Source of the DNA: Pleurostoma richardsiae
Taxonomy: Eukaryota > Ascomycota > Sordariomycetes > Calosphaeriales > Pleurostomataceae
Assembly: GCA_030052745.1 (NCBI GenBank)
Contig: JANBVO010000004.1
Span: 744,001 to 808,000, forward strand
Reading direction: 5' to 3'
DNA length: 64,000 nt
Part shown: positions 37,569 to 48,916 of the stretch, in pieces
Layout of the letters: each line of letters begins with the position of its first letter
Numbering within the stretch: the first letter of the stretch is position 1
Notes under the pieces: generated by a model
What the model saw: only the letters and a program-made list of their open reading frames with translations
Databases searched by the model: none
Told to the model about the DNA's origin: nothing
Program-made: the position numbers and the translations under genes

Positions 37569-38966
37569 ATGGCATCTCTCGCGGCCGCATGCCGCCTCTC
37601 CGCCAGGTTGGCCAAACAGAGAATACCCCATGATGCTGCCGTCCGAGGTTCGTAACCTCCCAGCGTCTCCGTGTCCCAGCTAGTTGAAAGTGCCTCACTA
37701 ACACGCATACCCCATGTCGCAGGGTTCCGCACATCTACGGCCTCGCTGGCCGCGCAGAACTTCACGATGCCGGCCCTCTCCCCGACCATGACAGAAGGCG
37801 GCATCGCGAGCTGGCAGGTCAAGGAGGGTGAGAAGTTTGCTGCCGGTGACGTGCTGCTGGAGATTGAGACCGACAAGGCGACCATGGACGTCGAGGCCCA
37901 GGAGGACGGCATTCTGATGAAGATCATGAAGGGCGATGGCTCGAAGGGCGTACCGGTTGGCACGCGGATCGCCGTCATCGCCGAGGCAGGGGACGACATC
38001 AGCTCGCTGGAGATCCCGCCCGACGAGAGCCCCAAGACGGCCGCGCCGGCGGAGGCGGCACCGGCGCCGCAGATCGAGCCGGAGCCTCGTAAGACGGAGG
38101 AGAAGCCTACCGAGCGCGCGAAGGAGGTCTCTCCTGCAGAGGCGGACAAGACGCGCAAGACTCACAATAAGAAATACCCGCTGCTGCCCTCGGTCGCCCA
38201 CCTTCTCCACGAGAGGGGCATCGACGAGTCCAAAGTCGACGAGATATCTGCCACGGGACCCAGGGGCCAGCTGCTGAAAGGTGACGTCCTAGCATACATT
38301 GGCACGGTATCCGCCGACCTCCCCGCGGGTATTGAGGCCCGGTTTGAGAAGCAGTCACACCTCGACCTCAGCAACGTGAAGACGGCGCCAAAGAAGGCGG
38401 TCGAGCCCGCCAAGGAGGCCAAGGCCTCCGTCCCGACGGCAGCAACCAAGACACCGCCGGTACCTCAAGATATCCTTGTTACAGTTCCCGTCACGCTGTC
38501 GTCCGTAGTCGAGGTGCAGAAGAAGGTTCAGGACACGCTCGGCGTGTTCCTGCCGTTGTCTACGTTCATCGCCCGCGCCACGGATCTGGCCAACGACGAG
38601 CTGCCACGTTCAGCGGCCGCGAAGCCCTCAGCGGATGAGCTGTTCAACCAGGTTCTTGGGCTGGACAAGGTCAGCTCCAGGGGCTCGAGAGGCCACTATC
38701 TGCCGCAGATCTCGGCGCTTTCACCGCCTCCGGCATTCTCGCAGAGGGCGGTCGCGCCGCGGAAGCCCGATATCATTGATATACTGGCCGGTGGCTCGAG
38801 AAAGAAGGCCACGGCACCGAAGCAGGCACTGGCCCCGAGCGTGTCGGCGGCTGGGATCAACCTCTTCAGCTTGAAGGTGCCGAAGGCGGAGGAGAAGAGG
38901 GCGCGGGTCTTCCTGGAGAGGGTAAAGCTGGTACTGGAGAACGATCCGGGACGGCTGGTAATTTGA
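37569..38966 (+). CDS. PDX1: pyruvate dehydrogenase complex protein X (E3-binding protein)
   Basis: Tethers dihydrolipoamide dehydrogenase (E3) to the E2 core of the mitochondrial pyruvate dehydrogenase complex. Exons are 37569-37647 and 37723-38966 (75-nt intron), 440 residues. The presequence MASLAAACRLSARLAKQRIP is followed by a lipoyl domain (FTMPALSPTMTEGGIASWQV to about residue 115) with the lipoylation lysine in ETDKATMDVE (about K77). An Ala/Pro/Glu linker leads to a peripheral-subunit-binding domain at about 176-213 (LLPSVAHLLHERGIDESKV, then ATGPRGQLLKGDVLAYI). The C-terminal part is short and lacks the HHxxxDG acetyltransferase signature and the DHRxxDG end of E2, which separates protein X from the catalytic E2. 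Identity is strong. Confidence 0.93.
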
Positions 38967-39539
38967 TAAGCGCGTAATTGAGAGGAAGGGCATAGCAACT
39001 GTAACCATATACCAACGAACCATCAAAATAGATTTGCAGGGCCAGCATGAGGCCGGCACGGAAGTTGGCATTAACAGCTTTGATATGTTGTATGAGAACT
39101 GTATCACCTCTCTAGTCATTTACGATAACCGCACGTGCAATCTGCTCAGAGATGAAAGCCTTTACTACAGACGCGGGAGTCGATCAGGGGAGTGAAAGGA
39201 ATAGCTTCTCGTCGCCCTTATCACGTGACTGCCCCGGGCTGACTTACTCCTACGAGTGGCCGTCTTCATCGAGGGTGTCGGGACACAACCACTCTTTTCA
39301 GTCTTGTGTCTCAGTAAATTGACTCACCGATATGAATTGGAGCGACGGCGACCGAAGAAGCAAAACTAAGAAGAAAATGTGGATGTCCAGGCGTGGGATA
39401 CTTCCAACCTTTAGGCGCAAGGAGAACCTGATGCTTCGTCATCGAACATTAACCGCTGACACCTCAGCCTGACCGACGTCTGGAGACTTATGGTCACCAT
39501 TTCATTAACACGATTGCCGTGGGCACTTGCTTATTCGCC
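38967..39539. promoter_or_regulatory. PDX1 3' flank and upstream region of first Zn2Cys6 regulator
   Basis: 573 bases with no gene. A palindromic E-box TCACGTGA lies at 39221-39228, about 310 bases upstream of the regulator's start codon. Confidence 0.5.
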
Positions 39540-40775
39540 ATGAAGACTGCGCGGTATGCTACCTCTCGGCAGAAGGCTTGCCAGCCGTGTTCTACTGCCA
39601 AGGCAAGGTGCGATCGCAAACCAGGTTCCTGTGGCCGGTGTGCCCTTCGAGGTCTGTCTTGCATATATCCCTCCTCGTCAAACTTGGAGAATGTTTCCCA
39701 GAACACGAGTGTCATTGGCGAGACGGAGATGTACAGCCCACTCCCAGATGTGGTGGGCAATAGCCCTGGGAGTGTCTCTTCGACGGCAGTCACAGAGGCT
39801 CTGCCTTCAAGCGAATCCACATGCCATATTCCGACCCGCGTGTATGGAGGACGGCCGCAGGCTCTTGTCTTTTCACACCTCGAGCTTACCTGTCCAATCG
39901 ATGTCGACAGCATCAGCAACCGCTGGTTGAATCCCTACATTCCTATTCCTGGGCAGACTCTCAAACCTTATCCTCCCAGCATCCTCGCCTTCATTTACAG
40001 GATCCTCAAGTCTTATGTATCTATTGTGATCCGAGGTCGCGGCATTCCACCATTCATACACTCTTCGCAGACCGCTGAAACATCATTGACTCGGCCGATT
40101 GCTGCCTGCTTAACCCTGGTTCGAATCTGCGAAAAATCGCTTCCCAACAGCGAAGATGTTGCCGCGGATGTCCTACAGCGGGAGATGAGCACCCTTTACG
40201 AGCAACATGGGACCTTTGATGATGACACGACTTCGCTTGCCGCATTTCAGGCGTATCTGATTTACTCGATGGTTCTGTTCTTTCGGCTCGACAGACCTTC
40301 CGACCCGTTCTTCCGACAAACCATTATGAATCTCCAAGAGATTGCATGCTCAAGTTCCAGACGGGGTCTTCTGTGCTTGGCCGAGCAAGAGCGTGCTCGT
40401 CCAAAATGGGAGGCCTGGATCGTGGCGGAGGCTAAGCGGCGAACACTGTTCACGATGTACCTCTTCGACAGCATGCTCTCTGCGCGAGACGGCCTTCCGA
40501 CCTTTCTCGGCACTGAATTACGCGGGTTACCAGCACCAGCAGGCAAGTCTCTGTGGCAAGCACCAGCTCGTCACAACTGGGAAACAGCATACAATGTCTA
40601 CCTGGCGGAATGGGCCGAGGGTGGTCTTCATATCGATGAGCTTTGGGCCATTCCCGTGGACCTGGATGAGGCTGGAGTCGCTCAGAGACGTGGCAGAGTG
40701 GATCACTGGCTGGAAGAAGTCGATGATTTTGGAACAATGCTTTATGCGGTTACAAGCTGTACACATGGCGGTTGA
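39540..40775 (+). CDS. Zn2Cys6 transcription factor
   Basis: Fungal binuclear zinc cluster regulator of 411 residues, read as one exon. The DNA-binding domain is at the N-terminus: C-QPC-STAKARC-DRKPGSC-GRC-ALRGLSC gives the six cysteines in standard spacing (about residues 14-42). The middle and C-terminal region is the helical regulatory portion, with WIVAEAKRRTLFTMYLFDSM and a following ARDGLPTFLGTEL resembling the WxxxxRT.F..Y..D segment of fungal transcription factor domains. The ATG at 39540 is the first of the frame. It neighbours an isochorismatase-like gene (convergent) and an MFS transporter, suggesting a local pathway regulator; this is inference. The 3' end could hide a further exon, since the frame ends soon after a conserved-looking region. 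Confidence 0.88.
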   Translation: MKTARYATSRQKACQPCSTAKARCDRKPGSCGRCALRGLSCIYPSSSNLENVSQNTSVIGETEMYSPLPDVVGNSPGSVSSTAVTEALPSSESTCHIPTRVYGGRPQALVFSHLELTCPIDVDSISNRWLNPYIPIPGQTLKPYPPSILAFIYRILKSYVSIVIRGRGIPPFIHSSQTAETSLTRPIAACLTLVRICEKSLPNSEDVAADVLQREMSTLYEQHGTFDDDTTSLAAFQAYLIYSMVLFFRLDRPSDPFFRQTIMNLQEIACSSSRRGLLCLAEQERARPKWEAWIVAEAKRRTLFTMYLFDSMLSARDGLPTFLGTELRGLPAPAGKSLWQAPARHNWETAYNVYLAEWAEGGLHIDELWAIPVDLDEAGVAQRRGRVDHWLEEVDDFGTMLYAVTSCTHGG

Positions 40776-40888
40776 GCTTTGAGCGGCCTCCTGGCCCTAT
40801 CTAATTCTCGCGAAGACCACTACATGGAATCTACTCAGCTATGTTTGAGGAATGGTCGTGAGGAAGACGAGCTATATACGGGATGATC

Positions 40889-41590
40889 TTAAGACCGCTC
40901 TAGCGCCTCTAAAGCCTCCTCGATGGACATCACTTTGAGGTGCATTTTGGGCAGGAGAGTGTCTAGGATGACCCTGGACACCTCCGCATTGTCACTTACT
41001 GGCAAATCTACCACATTGTCTGATATGACGCAGACGGTATAGTCCAGATCAAACAAGCGATAAATGGTGCTCATCACAGCCCCTGAGAAACTCAATCCAG
41101 ACTACCAGGACATTACTGTCAGCAGGATCACATATCGGATTACCTGATCACTTACGATGATGATGGTATCGATATCCCGCGCTTTCAGTATCTGCTCCAG
41201 AGCATTGCCGGCGCCAGCATACCACCTCGTCTTCTGGAGCACGATGTCCTCATCGTCGACCGCGAAACGGGAGTGGATCTGCACTCCAGCAGATTCGTTC
41301 TCAAATGTGCCGCCATGGGACTGTAACAATCTAGCGAACGGCGCCTTGTCGTGTTTGGCCAGCTCAGGTTGCGAGGGATTCAAGAAGAAGAGACTTGTGA
41401 AGAGAGTAAGCGGTCGAGGATTTTTCTTGTGCACTGCATCATTCCACCGCGAGCAGCTCGAGATGAATGCTTCTCCCTCGGGCGCGTCTTTGACGGCATC
41501 TATTAGAATCGCCATCCAGTCGACGTTTAGGACGGCGTAGCGTTGGCCGAAGGACAAGAGGCCGCTGCCAGCTTGCTGTGTGGGAGACAT
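40889..41590 (-). CDS. isochorismatase-like hydrolase-fold protein lacking the usual catalytic cysteine
   Basis: Exons on the minus strand are 41156-41590 and 40889-41101 (54-nt intron GTAAGT..TAG), 215 residues. The start is the first true ATG; the frame is open a little further upstream but only with TTG. Family features: a beta strand ending in the acidic residue (RYAVLNVDWMAILID), the mid-protein lysine (VLQKTRWYAGAGNALEQIL) and the strand-turn-helix IIISGLSFSGAVMSTIYRLF leading to DLDYTVCVISD. In cysteine hydrolases such as nicotinamidase the nucleophile sits where this protein has Ala in FSGAV, so it lacks that cysteine. Some isochorismatases also lack it, so an isochorismatase-type or altered activity is possible. 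The other acceptable 5' splice site would add four residues (VSDQ). Confidence 0.85.
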
Positions 41591-41949
41591 AGCGATTGCC
41601 GGGGACCAAGCAATAATATCTCCCAAGACATAATACGAAAGGGGAGGAGATAATATTCCAGGACCTATATGCCTGGTCGATGTCTACAATCCCCTGACGT
41701 TTGCTCTACATTCCGGCCGGGCTCAACTCCGGATAGCAATACCGCTACATTTGGTTCTGGCGCCCGGACTTCAGGACCTATCGCCACCATCCGCCGCTCA
41801 ACTCCGGAAGTCTCCAAACCTCAACTCCGAACACCGCGAGTCGTGATTAAGCCGGGGAGACATATATAAGGAACCTTCAACATTCGCTTCATCGTTTTCT
41901 ATGGCTGCCCATCCAATCACCAGGTCACAGCTGCCAGCTGAATCGAGAC
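41591..41949. promoter_or_regulatory. divergent promoter with three CTCAACTCCGGA-type elements
   Basis: 359 bases between the start codons of the hydrolase (-) and the MFS transporter (+). CTCAACTCCGGA is at 41723-41734 and 41797-41808, and a one-mismatch copy CTCAACTCCGAA is at 41820-41831. A TATA-like TATATAAG is at 41863-41870, 80 bases before the transporter ATG. The CCG/CGG cores suit Zn2Cys6 regulators, two of which are encoded nearby; binding is not shown. Confidence 0.65.
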
Positions 41950-43574
41950 ATGAACACGAACAACCGAGTCAGCCCACCTATAGCTGATGCTCCGGACGCA
42001 ACAACACAGCAAGCCTCTACTGCTGATGAACCACATAGCATCTTCGACAAACGGCAGAGAGCACTGATTGTCCTCATCGTTTCTCTAGCCGCAACATGTC
42101 AGTTCGAAAACCCCCAGCATGTGGTGGTCCTTCATTTGCTGATATAGGAACAGTCTCTGGCTTTGCGTCAAACATATATTTTCCTGCCCTACCGAACATT
42201 GCCCACGACCTCGATGTCTCCATTGAGCTAGTCAACCTCACTGTCACCTCCTACCTGATTTTCCAGGGTATAGCACCGAGTCTCTGGGGACCGATCTCCG
42301 ATGTGAAGGGACGCCGCATTGCATATTCCTGCACTTTCCTCGTGTTTCTAGGAGCATGCATCGGTCTAGCAGAGACCAAGAACTACGCCACTCTAATAGT
42401 GCTAAGATGCCTGCAGAGCACCGGCAGTGCGAGCACGATTGCAATCGGCGCCGGTGTGATTGGGGACATCAGCACCCGCGCCGACCGTGGCGGTCTCATG
42501 GGTATCTTTCAAGCAGGCCTACTTGTCCCTGTTGCCGTCGGACCAGTGATCGGAGGCGCGCTGGCGGGGTCATTAGGATGGAGGGCTATTTTCTGGTTCC
42601 TGACCATCTACAGTGGTGTCTTTCTGCTTCTTTTGTTCATCCTGCTGCCTGAAACGCTGAGATCGGTCGTCGGAAATGGAAGTCTGACGCCCTCGAATCC
42701 GATGGCCAGATATCCCCTGGTCGTCTACCAGAGACTCTCCAAAGCGCAGTGGGTTCCTCAAGCACCATCGCCGAAGCGGGCCGCGAGACGGCACATCGAC
42801 CTTGCCGGCCCGTTTCGCATTCTCATCAGCAAGCACGCCGCTCCCGTCATATTCTTTCTCGCCGTATACTACGCCATCTGGCAGATGAGCATTACAGCCA
42901 TGTCCACTCTCTTTCAGGACCGGTACGGCCTGGGAGAGATTCAAATCGGCCTCACTTTCATCGCCAACGGCGCAGGCTCTATGATTGGCACGCTAATCAC
43001 TGGGAAGATCCTCGACATAGATTACCGGCGCGTCAAGGCCCGATACGTATCTCGGGCGACCCGGCCCGACGCTGAGGTCGGCCACGAACTCTCTGGGCTT
43101 CCGACCGACGGTGAAACCAGCTTTCCGCTCGAGAAGGCCAGATTCCGCCTCGTCCCGATTTTCTCTATCCTACAATGCATGTCCATTCTGCTTTTTGGCT
43201 GGACTATTCAGTACCCGCACCGAGTTCACATCGCCGTGCCTATCGTGTCCACCTTCATCACGGGCTGGACCGCCGTTTCCACCCAGTCCGTTGTCATGAC
43301 CTACCTCGTTGACGTATTCCACGATCGCAGCGCTGCGGCCAGCGCGAGCCTCAACCTGGCCAGGTGCCTGTTCGCCGCTGGCGGCACTAGCTTCATCATG
43401 CCAATGGTTGATGCCATAGGTGTCGGGCTGGCGTTTACGGTCTGCGTTGCAGTGCAGTGTGTTGCCTTGCTGTCTTTGGCTGTGCAATGGGTGTTTGGGG
43501 CTCGCTGGAGGGAGGAGGCGGAGCGAAAGAGAGGCAAGCTCGACGGCAAGGGACAGGAGTCTGCGAGTAGCTGA
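41950..43574 (+). CDS. MFS transporter, DHA1 drug:H+ antiporter type
   Basis: Predicted plasma-membrane proton antiporter for drugs or metabolites. Exons are 41950-42097 and 42154-43574 (56-nt intron beginning GTCAGT), 522 residues. Splicing joins SLAAT to FSGFASNIYFPALPNIAHDL, the usual end of helix 1 and first loop in fungal DHA1 proteins. The motif-A-like GPISDVKGRRIAYS follows helix 2, and helix 5 carries GPVIGGALAGSLGWRAIFWF (the antiporter-type motif C). About 12 hydrophobic helices can be counted, with a long central loop after helix 6 (PSNPMARYPLVVYQRLSKAQ) and a charged C-terminus. Shares a 359-base promoter with the isochorismatase-like gene. The substrate cannot be told from sequence. 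Confidence 0.92.
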
Positions 43575-44971
43575 TTGTAAGAAAGGCGGGGGAATGATCT
43601 CGAAGTACTCTAGTAGGTATTTGCCTCGTTTTCTGAGTGATCAAGACAAGCCGGGAGATGCTGCCTCCAACGGCCCTTTGGGTGCTTCCTACCATCCTGG
43701 ACAAAACCAGAAGGGTGAGAGGGGGGCGAGGGGCGGCCTCTAACGTGTAACTGTGCAGGATGGGGTTGCTGTTGGCAGAGTTCGCTGCCGAGGGGGGTCC
43801 GACGTCACACACTGGTGGGTAGGTTGATATCTTCACACATGCATATCCCATTAAAACACAGAAATACGTGAGCTTCTACGTATATCTTTTCACCGTAGGC
43901 CTCTTTGACTGGGACGTACCCTGTAGACCTGTGCCACATCATCTCTCTCCTCACTTACGGCACTTGCAAGTTCCAAGTTTAAACAACCGACAGATGGCTT
44001 GTAATCGACAAAATGGCGTAACCTGCTAGCCTCCTGGGCGTATGGTTGTTGTAGCGCCAACAAGTGTTTGGAAGGTTCAGCTCATTTTTAGCTCCTCATC
44101 CGGCTCGTCGAGAATCGTAGTGCCGTCTCATGTGATCGCGCCATGCCAAGGCTGGACTGGTCAGAGGTCGATGTGAGAGTTTCCGACTACTGGTGTCTTG
44201 ACCGGAGTCTCTGTCATGTTGGCTACGGTGGATACACCTTGCCGTTGGTTGAGCGGATTGTGCTATTACGACGGCCAACAGCTTCTCCTCATATACCTCT
44301 AACGAGTAGCTCGACCTCTAAGTGGAGGGGAAAGAGAACGATGAATTTGAAGCGGCCGTTTCCTGCTCTTAGGAGACTTAGGAGAAGTACGTTGCCCGCC
44401 CCTAGCGGGCGCCGTCTTCCTTCAACGCTCCTCTTTGCACTTGGCTGCTCTCACCTTTCCTTTGTTGCCTTCTGTCATGCTGACCTGTACTTTTGTAACT
44501 GCTCAACCGTGCAGCTTCCCCGCCCCTGTGTCATGTAGCTGTATATCCGCCAACTGATCAAGTGGAAACGTCCAGGCTGTTGCTGTCACGAGAGCATGGA
44601 GCTCCCGATGGCCTATTCTTGACCCGCCTAGTCGTAGACACCTCCATCAGACCACTCAGTAGAACATGGAGGTCCAGATCCTTTTCACGCCTTAGCGTCT
44701 TCCAGTCAAGTCATTCAGACGAAGCTCTTACACGGATATCTTCTGGTATCCCCCCCAAATCAGACCCGGTACCCCCTATGACTGTGTTCCAGCAGTCCTC
44801 CTGTCACCATCAAACCAAGCGGTTTCAAACGAACGAGAGAACACAGGCGTGCCTGTGAATTGCAAGAGCAACTTGCTACCGGACTGCCTTACGGCCTACA
44901 CATCAACTCTACTTACTGCCATCATACGGCAGTTCCAGGGACAGATGTTCATAAACATCCTTCCTTCCACG
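43575..44971. other. intergenic, upstream of second Zn2Cys6 regulator
   Basis: 1.4 kb with only short frames without domain signal. An in-frame ATG at 44945 precedes the chosen start of the next gene. Confidence 0.5.
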
Positions 44972-47900
44972 ATGCCGAAGACGAATGTCGCAGGTAACAA
45001 GCGTCAACGTGCTGTTATTGCTTGTGCCTCGTGCAAGCATAGGAAGCAAAAGGTGAGTTTGAACCGCCTTCCTTGAAGTCCTCCTTATCCCATCTCGGTC
45101 GGTTACATCTGCCTGGATTGCGTCAGGGATGACATGGTGCATGTATTAGAAGGTCGTCACTGGCCAGTATTTGCCCAGCATTTTCAGACCCAGTTACCTA
45201 CGCTCGATGAGAATCTGCGCTTCATCTTACCCTTCCCTACGATGTGAAGGTAGCTGAAGTCCGTCCTCTTATCGTCACCGGGTGTTATCCTTGGACCGTA
45301 AATAGTGTGGCTTCCAAATATCCGCATTGCATAGCCGAGCTCCTTCTCCCTCTCATTTGATCTTTTGCAACTCTTCATCTTGTCTCTTAGGTACGAATAC
45401 GTCGCGGCTAACGAAACTGGCACTAAGTGTGATGGCACGAAACCTTGCACTTCATGCATCAAGAGGAACGAGGACTGCGAATACGCTACCCCGGCCCACG
45501 ATTACGGTCAGTCCAGCCCTCAGGAGTTTTCGCCCCGGAAGCGCTGTCACCTTGATGAATACCCACCCGGAAAGACGTCCCACGAAGGATTTGGACTACT
45601 ACAACCAAAAGAGTTTGTTGAGCCAAGCCCATCTCCCAAGGCTCCCAAACCATCGAGATCGGTTGCGGAAATTTCAAGGGCAGTCGGGCCAGACAAGACC
45701 ACAGGTGGAGAGCTGCTCCACCTGGCGATTCAAAGCAGCGGTCGCACGATGTCAGACCCCGATCCCCAAAGCACCTCAAGACGTATTACGCAGAGTGGCC
45801 CTGAGGAAGAAGCCGAAGTCTTGACTCAAACGCGGATGTTGCAAGATCCTGCAGGGCGTCTCGGTGTGTGCACGTATCTGCGCAATCTATTACATTTGCT
45901 AATGAAGCATATTTAGTCCACCTAGGGGATTCCGCTACCTTGTCATACCTCCAATATATCCGAATGGTTGTTGAATGCCTCTCGGGGCCATCTCCTTTCA
46001 CTGAGGACCCGAACCGTCACCGTCTTGAGGAGGCCAGTAGCTGTCTTCCCTTAAACTATCGAGGGCACGACACCCTGCCGGACAGGAGCACGGCTAACAT
46101 CCTCATTGAAGCCTACTTTGTTAATGTGAGAACTTCAAAGCTCTATTTGGGGGCAGCTGTTGACTTTGAAATAGACTGGTGGCTTAATGGAGATATTTGA
46201 CAGGAGCTCTTTCCTTGGCTGCGTGGATGCATACTACTCAAACCCCTCCTCCACTGACGTCCCCTTCCTTTGCCTGCTCCATCTCGTTTTCGCTGTTGGG
46301 CTGGTCCTCGCAACGCCGCCCCAGGGGACCGAGGAGTATGTTGTTACTCAACATCTACGGGACTCCTACGGAGAAGACCACCCAGAGCTGTTCTTCAGAA
46401 GAGCAAAGGATCTCGCTGATTCCGTTTCTGGGTTCGAGAACACCGATTTCTGGTCTGTGCAGGCGCTGATCCTCGTGTCCGTCTACATGCTGACGAGGAC
46501 TCAACGGAATGCTGCATACACATATCACGGTAAGCTCCTCACTCCTGATGGAAATGGTCTGCCGTGATTGATTGTTTCCTTAGGAATGGCAGTAAGGGCT
46601 GCTTTCACACTCGGACTTCACAGACAAGAAACTATGGCCGTTTTTAGTGAAAGTGAACAAGCCATTCGTCGTAATGTGTGGCGGTCTCTGTACATCCTTG
46701 ATCGCTTCCTTGCCACCACCCTTGGCCGTCCAGCAGCCATCTTGGAGGACGACTACCCATCGGATACGCTGACACCTTCTATCAATGCATTAGGTGTGGA
46801 AGAGCGCAGCAGAATGAAGCAAGAGGCTGGCCTTGAAGCTGCTATCCGGACCTGCCGTGCTCTAGCAGTTATTCTAAAGAAGGTCTACACCGCGAAGAAA
46901 ATATCGACGAAGCTTGCTGAAGAGATCGCCGAGGGAAGTATCGCCGAGGCTGGAGAGGACATTCTCAGACAGAATCATCCAGACTTCGATCTCCGAAAGC
47001 TTGAAGTGCCGGTCTCACCTCCAGAAAGGATGATGACACTACACCTCCGTCTACTACATTACTATGCCATCATACTCCTGACGCGGCCTTTTCTGCTATA
47101 TCGCATCGACAGTCTGCGTCGGGAACATTTGGGGATATGTCATGACACTCCTGGATCCCGCATCGAACAGTTCTCCGAAGCATGCGTCGATGCTTCCTAC
47201 ATTACTATCTCCATGGTCCACTTCGCATATAAAGGGCATTATCTCCCTCAGCGGAACCCTTTCGTGATGTTGGTCCTTGCCATTACACTTTAAGTACAAA
47301 GAGGCTGTCGACTGATTTTCTGCAGAAATTTCCTTTTCGCTGCTGCTCTTGTCATTTTGAGCAACGAATACGCATCGCTTTCCAAGAGACCCGCCTTCTC
47401 TACATCAAGTTCAAGTGCGGTTCAGGTCATAGAGTATTGTTCTGAAACCGACCCGCAAGCTAACTGCCTCTTGTTTATCTTGAGATCCTTTCGTGATGTA
47501 GTCACTTCGCACCCTTTTAAGCAGCACAAGCCGCCGCTCTCGAGCCTACACAATCTGACGACAGTCCTGCCGATCGAAGATCCTGGTGCCGTCAGGGGCA
47601 GCGTACTGGGGCACGGAGCCCTGACATCATCGAGTATTCGGACAACACAGGAACCAGCATCTACATCGGAGTTCAGCACCCCAAGACTGGCTAAACTAGC
47701 CAGTGGATCTCGACAAAATCCCTTCAATAAGCCTCCGGGTGCCTTTAACGAGCTGTTGCAACAATCAGTTTGGCAGCCTGGCTCTACGCAGAACCCCGAG
47801 CCTCATGTGACGGCTGGTTTCGAATTTCAAGAGACTTACCATGACTGGCATTTACTGAGGCTCGCTTCGCAGCCAGAATCAGCAAGAAGGGGGTCATCCG

Positions 47901-48088
47901 GAGCCGGTTTGTTGGGTGCACAAGCGCCTATCGCTTCGCAAGCCGGTTTCCAAAACGCCAGCGTCCCAAGAGGCTGGAATGAACAAGTAGACAGCCAGTA
48001 TGGCCCACGATCCACGAGGCCTCATGAGCTGTCTGATACGAGACTCTGGAATTCGTCCTGTTCTCTAAACGCGCAGGGTATGGAGTAG
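44972..48088 (+). CDS. Zn2Cys6 transcription factor with fungal-specific regulatory domain
   Basis: Exons are 44972-45052, 45428-45863, 45917-46125, 46175-46529, 46584-47268 and 47326-48088, 842 residues. The first intron (375 nt) splits the zinc cluster: exon 1 gives CASCKHRKQK and exon 2 gives CDGTKPCTSCIKRNEDC, restoring the six-cysteine motif exactly. The fungal transcription factor domain starts around the exon 3/4 junction (YFVNTGGLMEIFDRSSF) and includes RRNVWRSLYILDRFLATTLGRPAAI. A further conserved helix (PQRNPFVINFLFAAALVILSNEY) spans the last junction. The C-terminus is a Ser/Gly/Gln-rich tail. The start at 44972 has A at -3; an in-frame ATG at 44945 would add nine residues. The 3' splice site of intron 1 (CTAAG) is unusual, so the intron could hold a small exon. 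Target genes unknown. Confidence 0.88.
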
Positions 48089-48916
48089 TATCAATAGTCG
48101 AGCTATATGCAAGAACCGGGGTGTCACGGTGTACAAGTTCGTATACGTATCATTCTCTAGTCTTTACCAGCCAACATCCTCGGTGAGAGGACTAAGACAG
48201 ACAGGTGGGGAGAGTCATAGGATGTTGGCGTTTCATGCCAGATGCTGCTTCGAAGTATAGTACAAGCCATAGAGGCTACCGGTTGTCAATCCGGACCAAC
48301 CAGTGGAAGCACTTGAGCGAACGTGATTCTCTGCTCCCAACACTTCCTCGACATGGGGAGGGAATCGTGGGTGCCGGTTGCACAAGGTCCAGAGCGGTGT
48401 CGATCTGCCATCCTCCAACCGGAACTGCATCCATGAAACATGATTGGTGGCAGCGAAAGCCTCAGGTCAGGAGGGGGAGGAAAAGTTTGGAAGCTTGTTG
48501 GTCTGCACAATGTAGATGGTGAGTCTGTTATAGATTAGTCTATTGAGCGATGCCGTGCCCACTTGACGGATCGCATTCGCTTCTTGTCTCCTTAACGATC
48601 ATGTGCCCCGACAAGAAATGTCATCGAGGGGGTCACTGAAATGACTACCAACAGTTGCAAGGCAGAAAGATGATTGGCACACACAGGCATATAACACAAG
48701 AGAGACGCACTACGAGGTGGAGACACTGTACATCGAGTCACAATATCCAACAGTTTCCACCCTAGAAACATCGTACATGAATGACAGCATGTGCACACCG
48801 CACACCCTGCACCAGCAGAAATCTTCCAACACCACGCTACCGTACTACATAGAATAAACGCCACCCCGATTCCAGCCGTCTACATACACAAAGTGCTCTC
48901 CCCTCTCTGCTCCGCA
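48089..48916. other. intergenic between convergent genes
   Basis: 828 bases between the 3' ends of the second Zn2Cys6 gene and the OPT transporter. Nothing recognisable. Confidence 0.5.
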
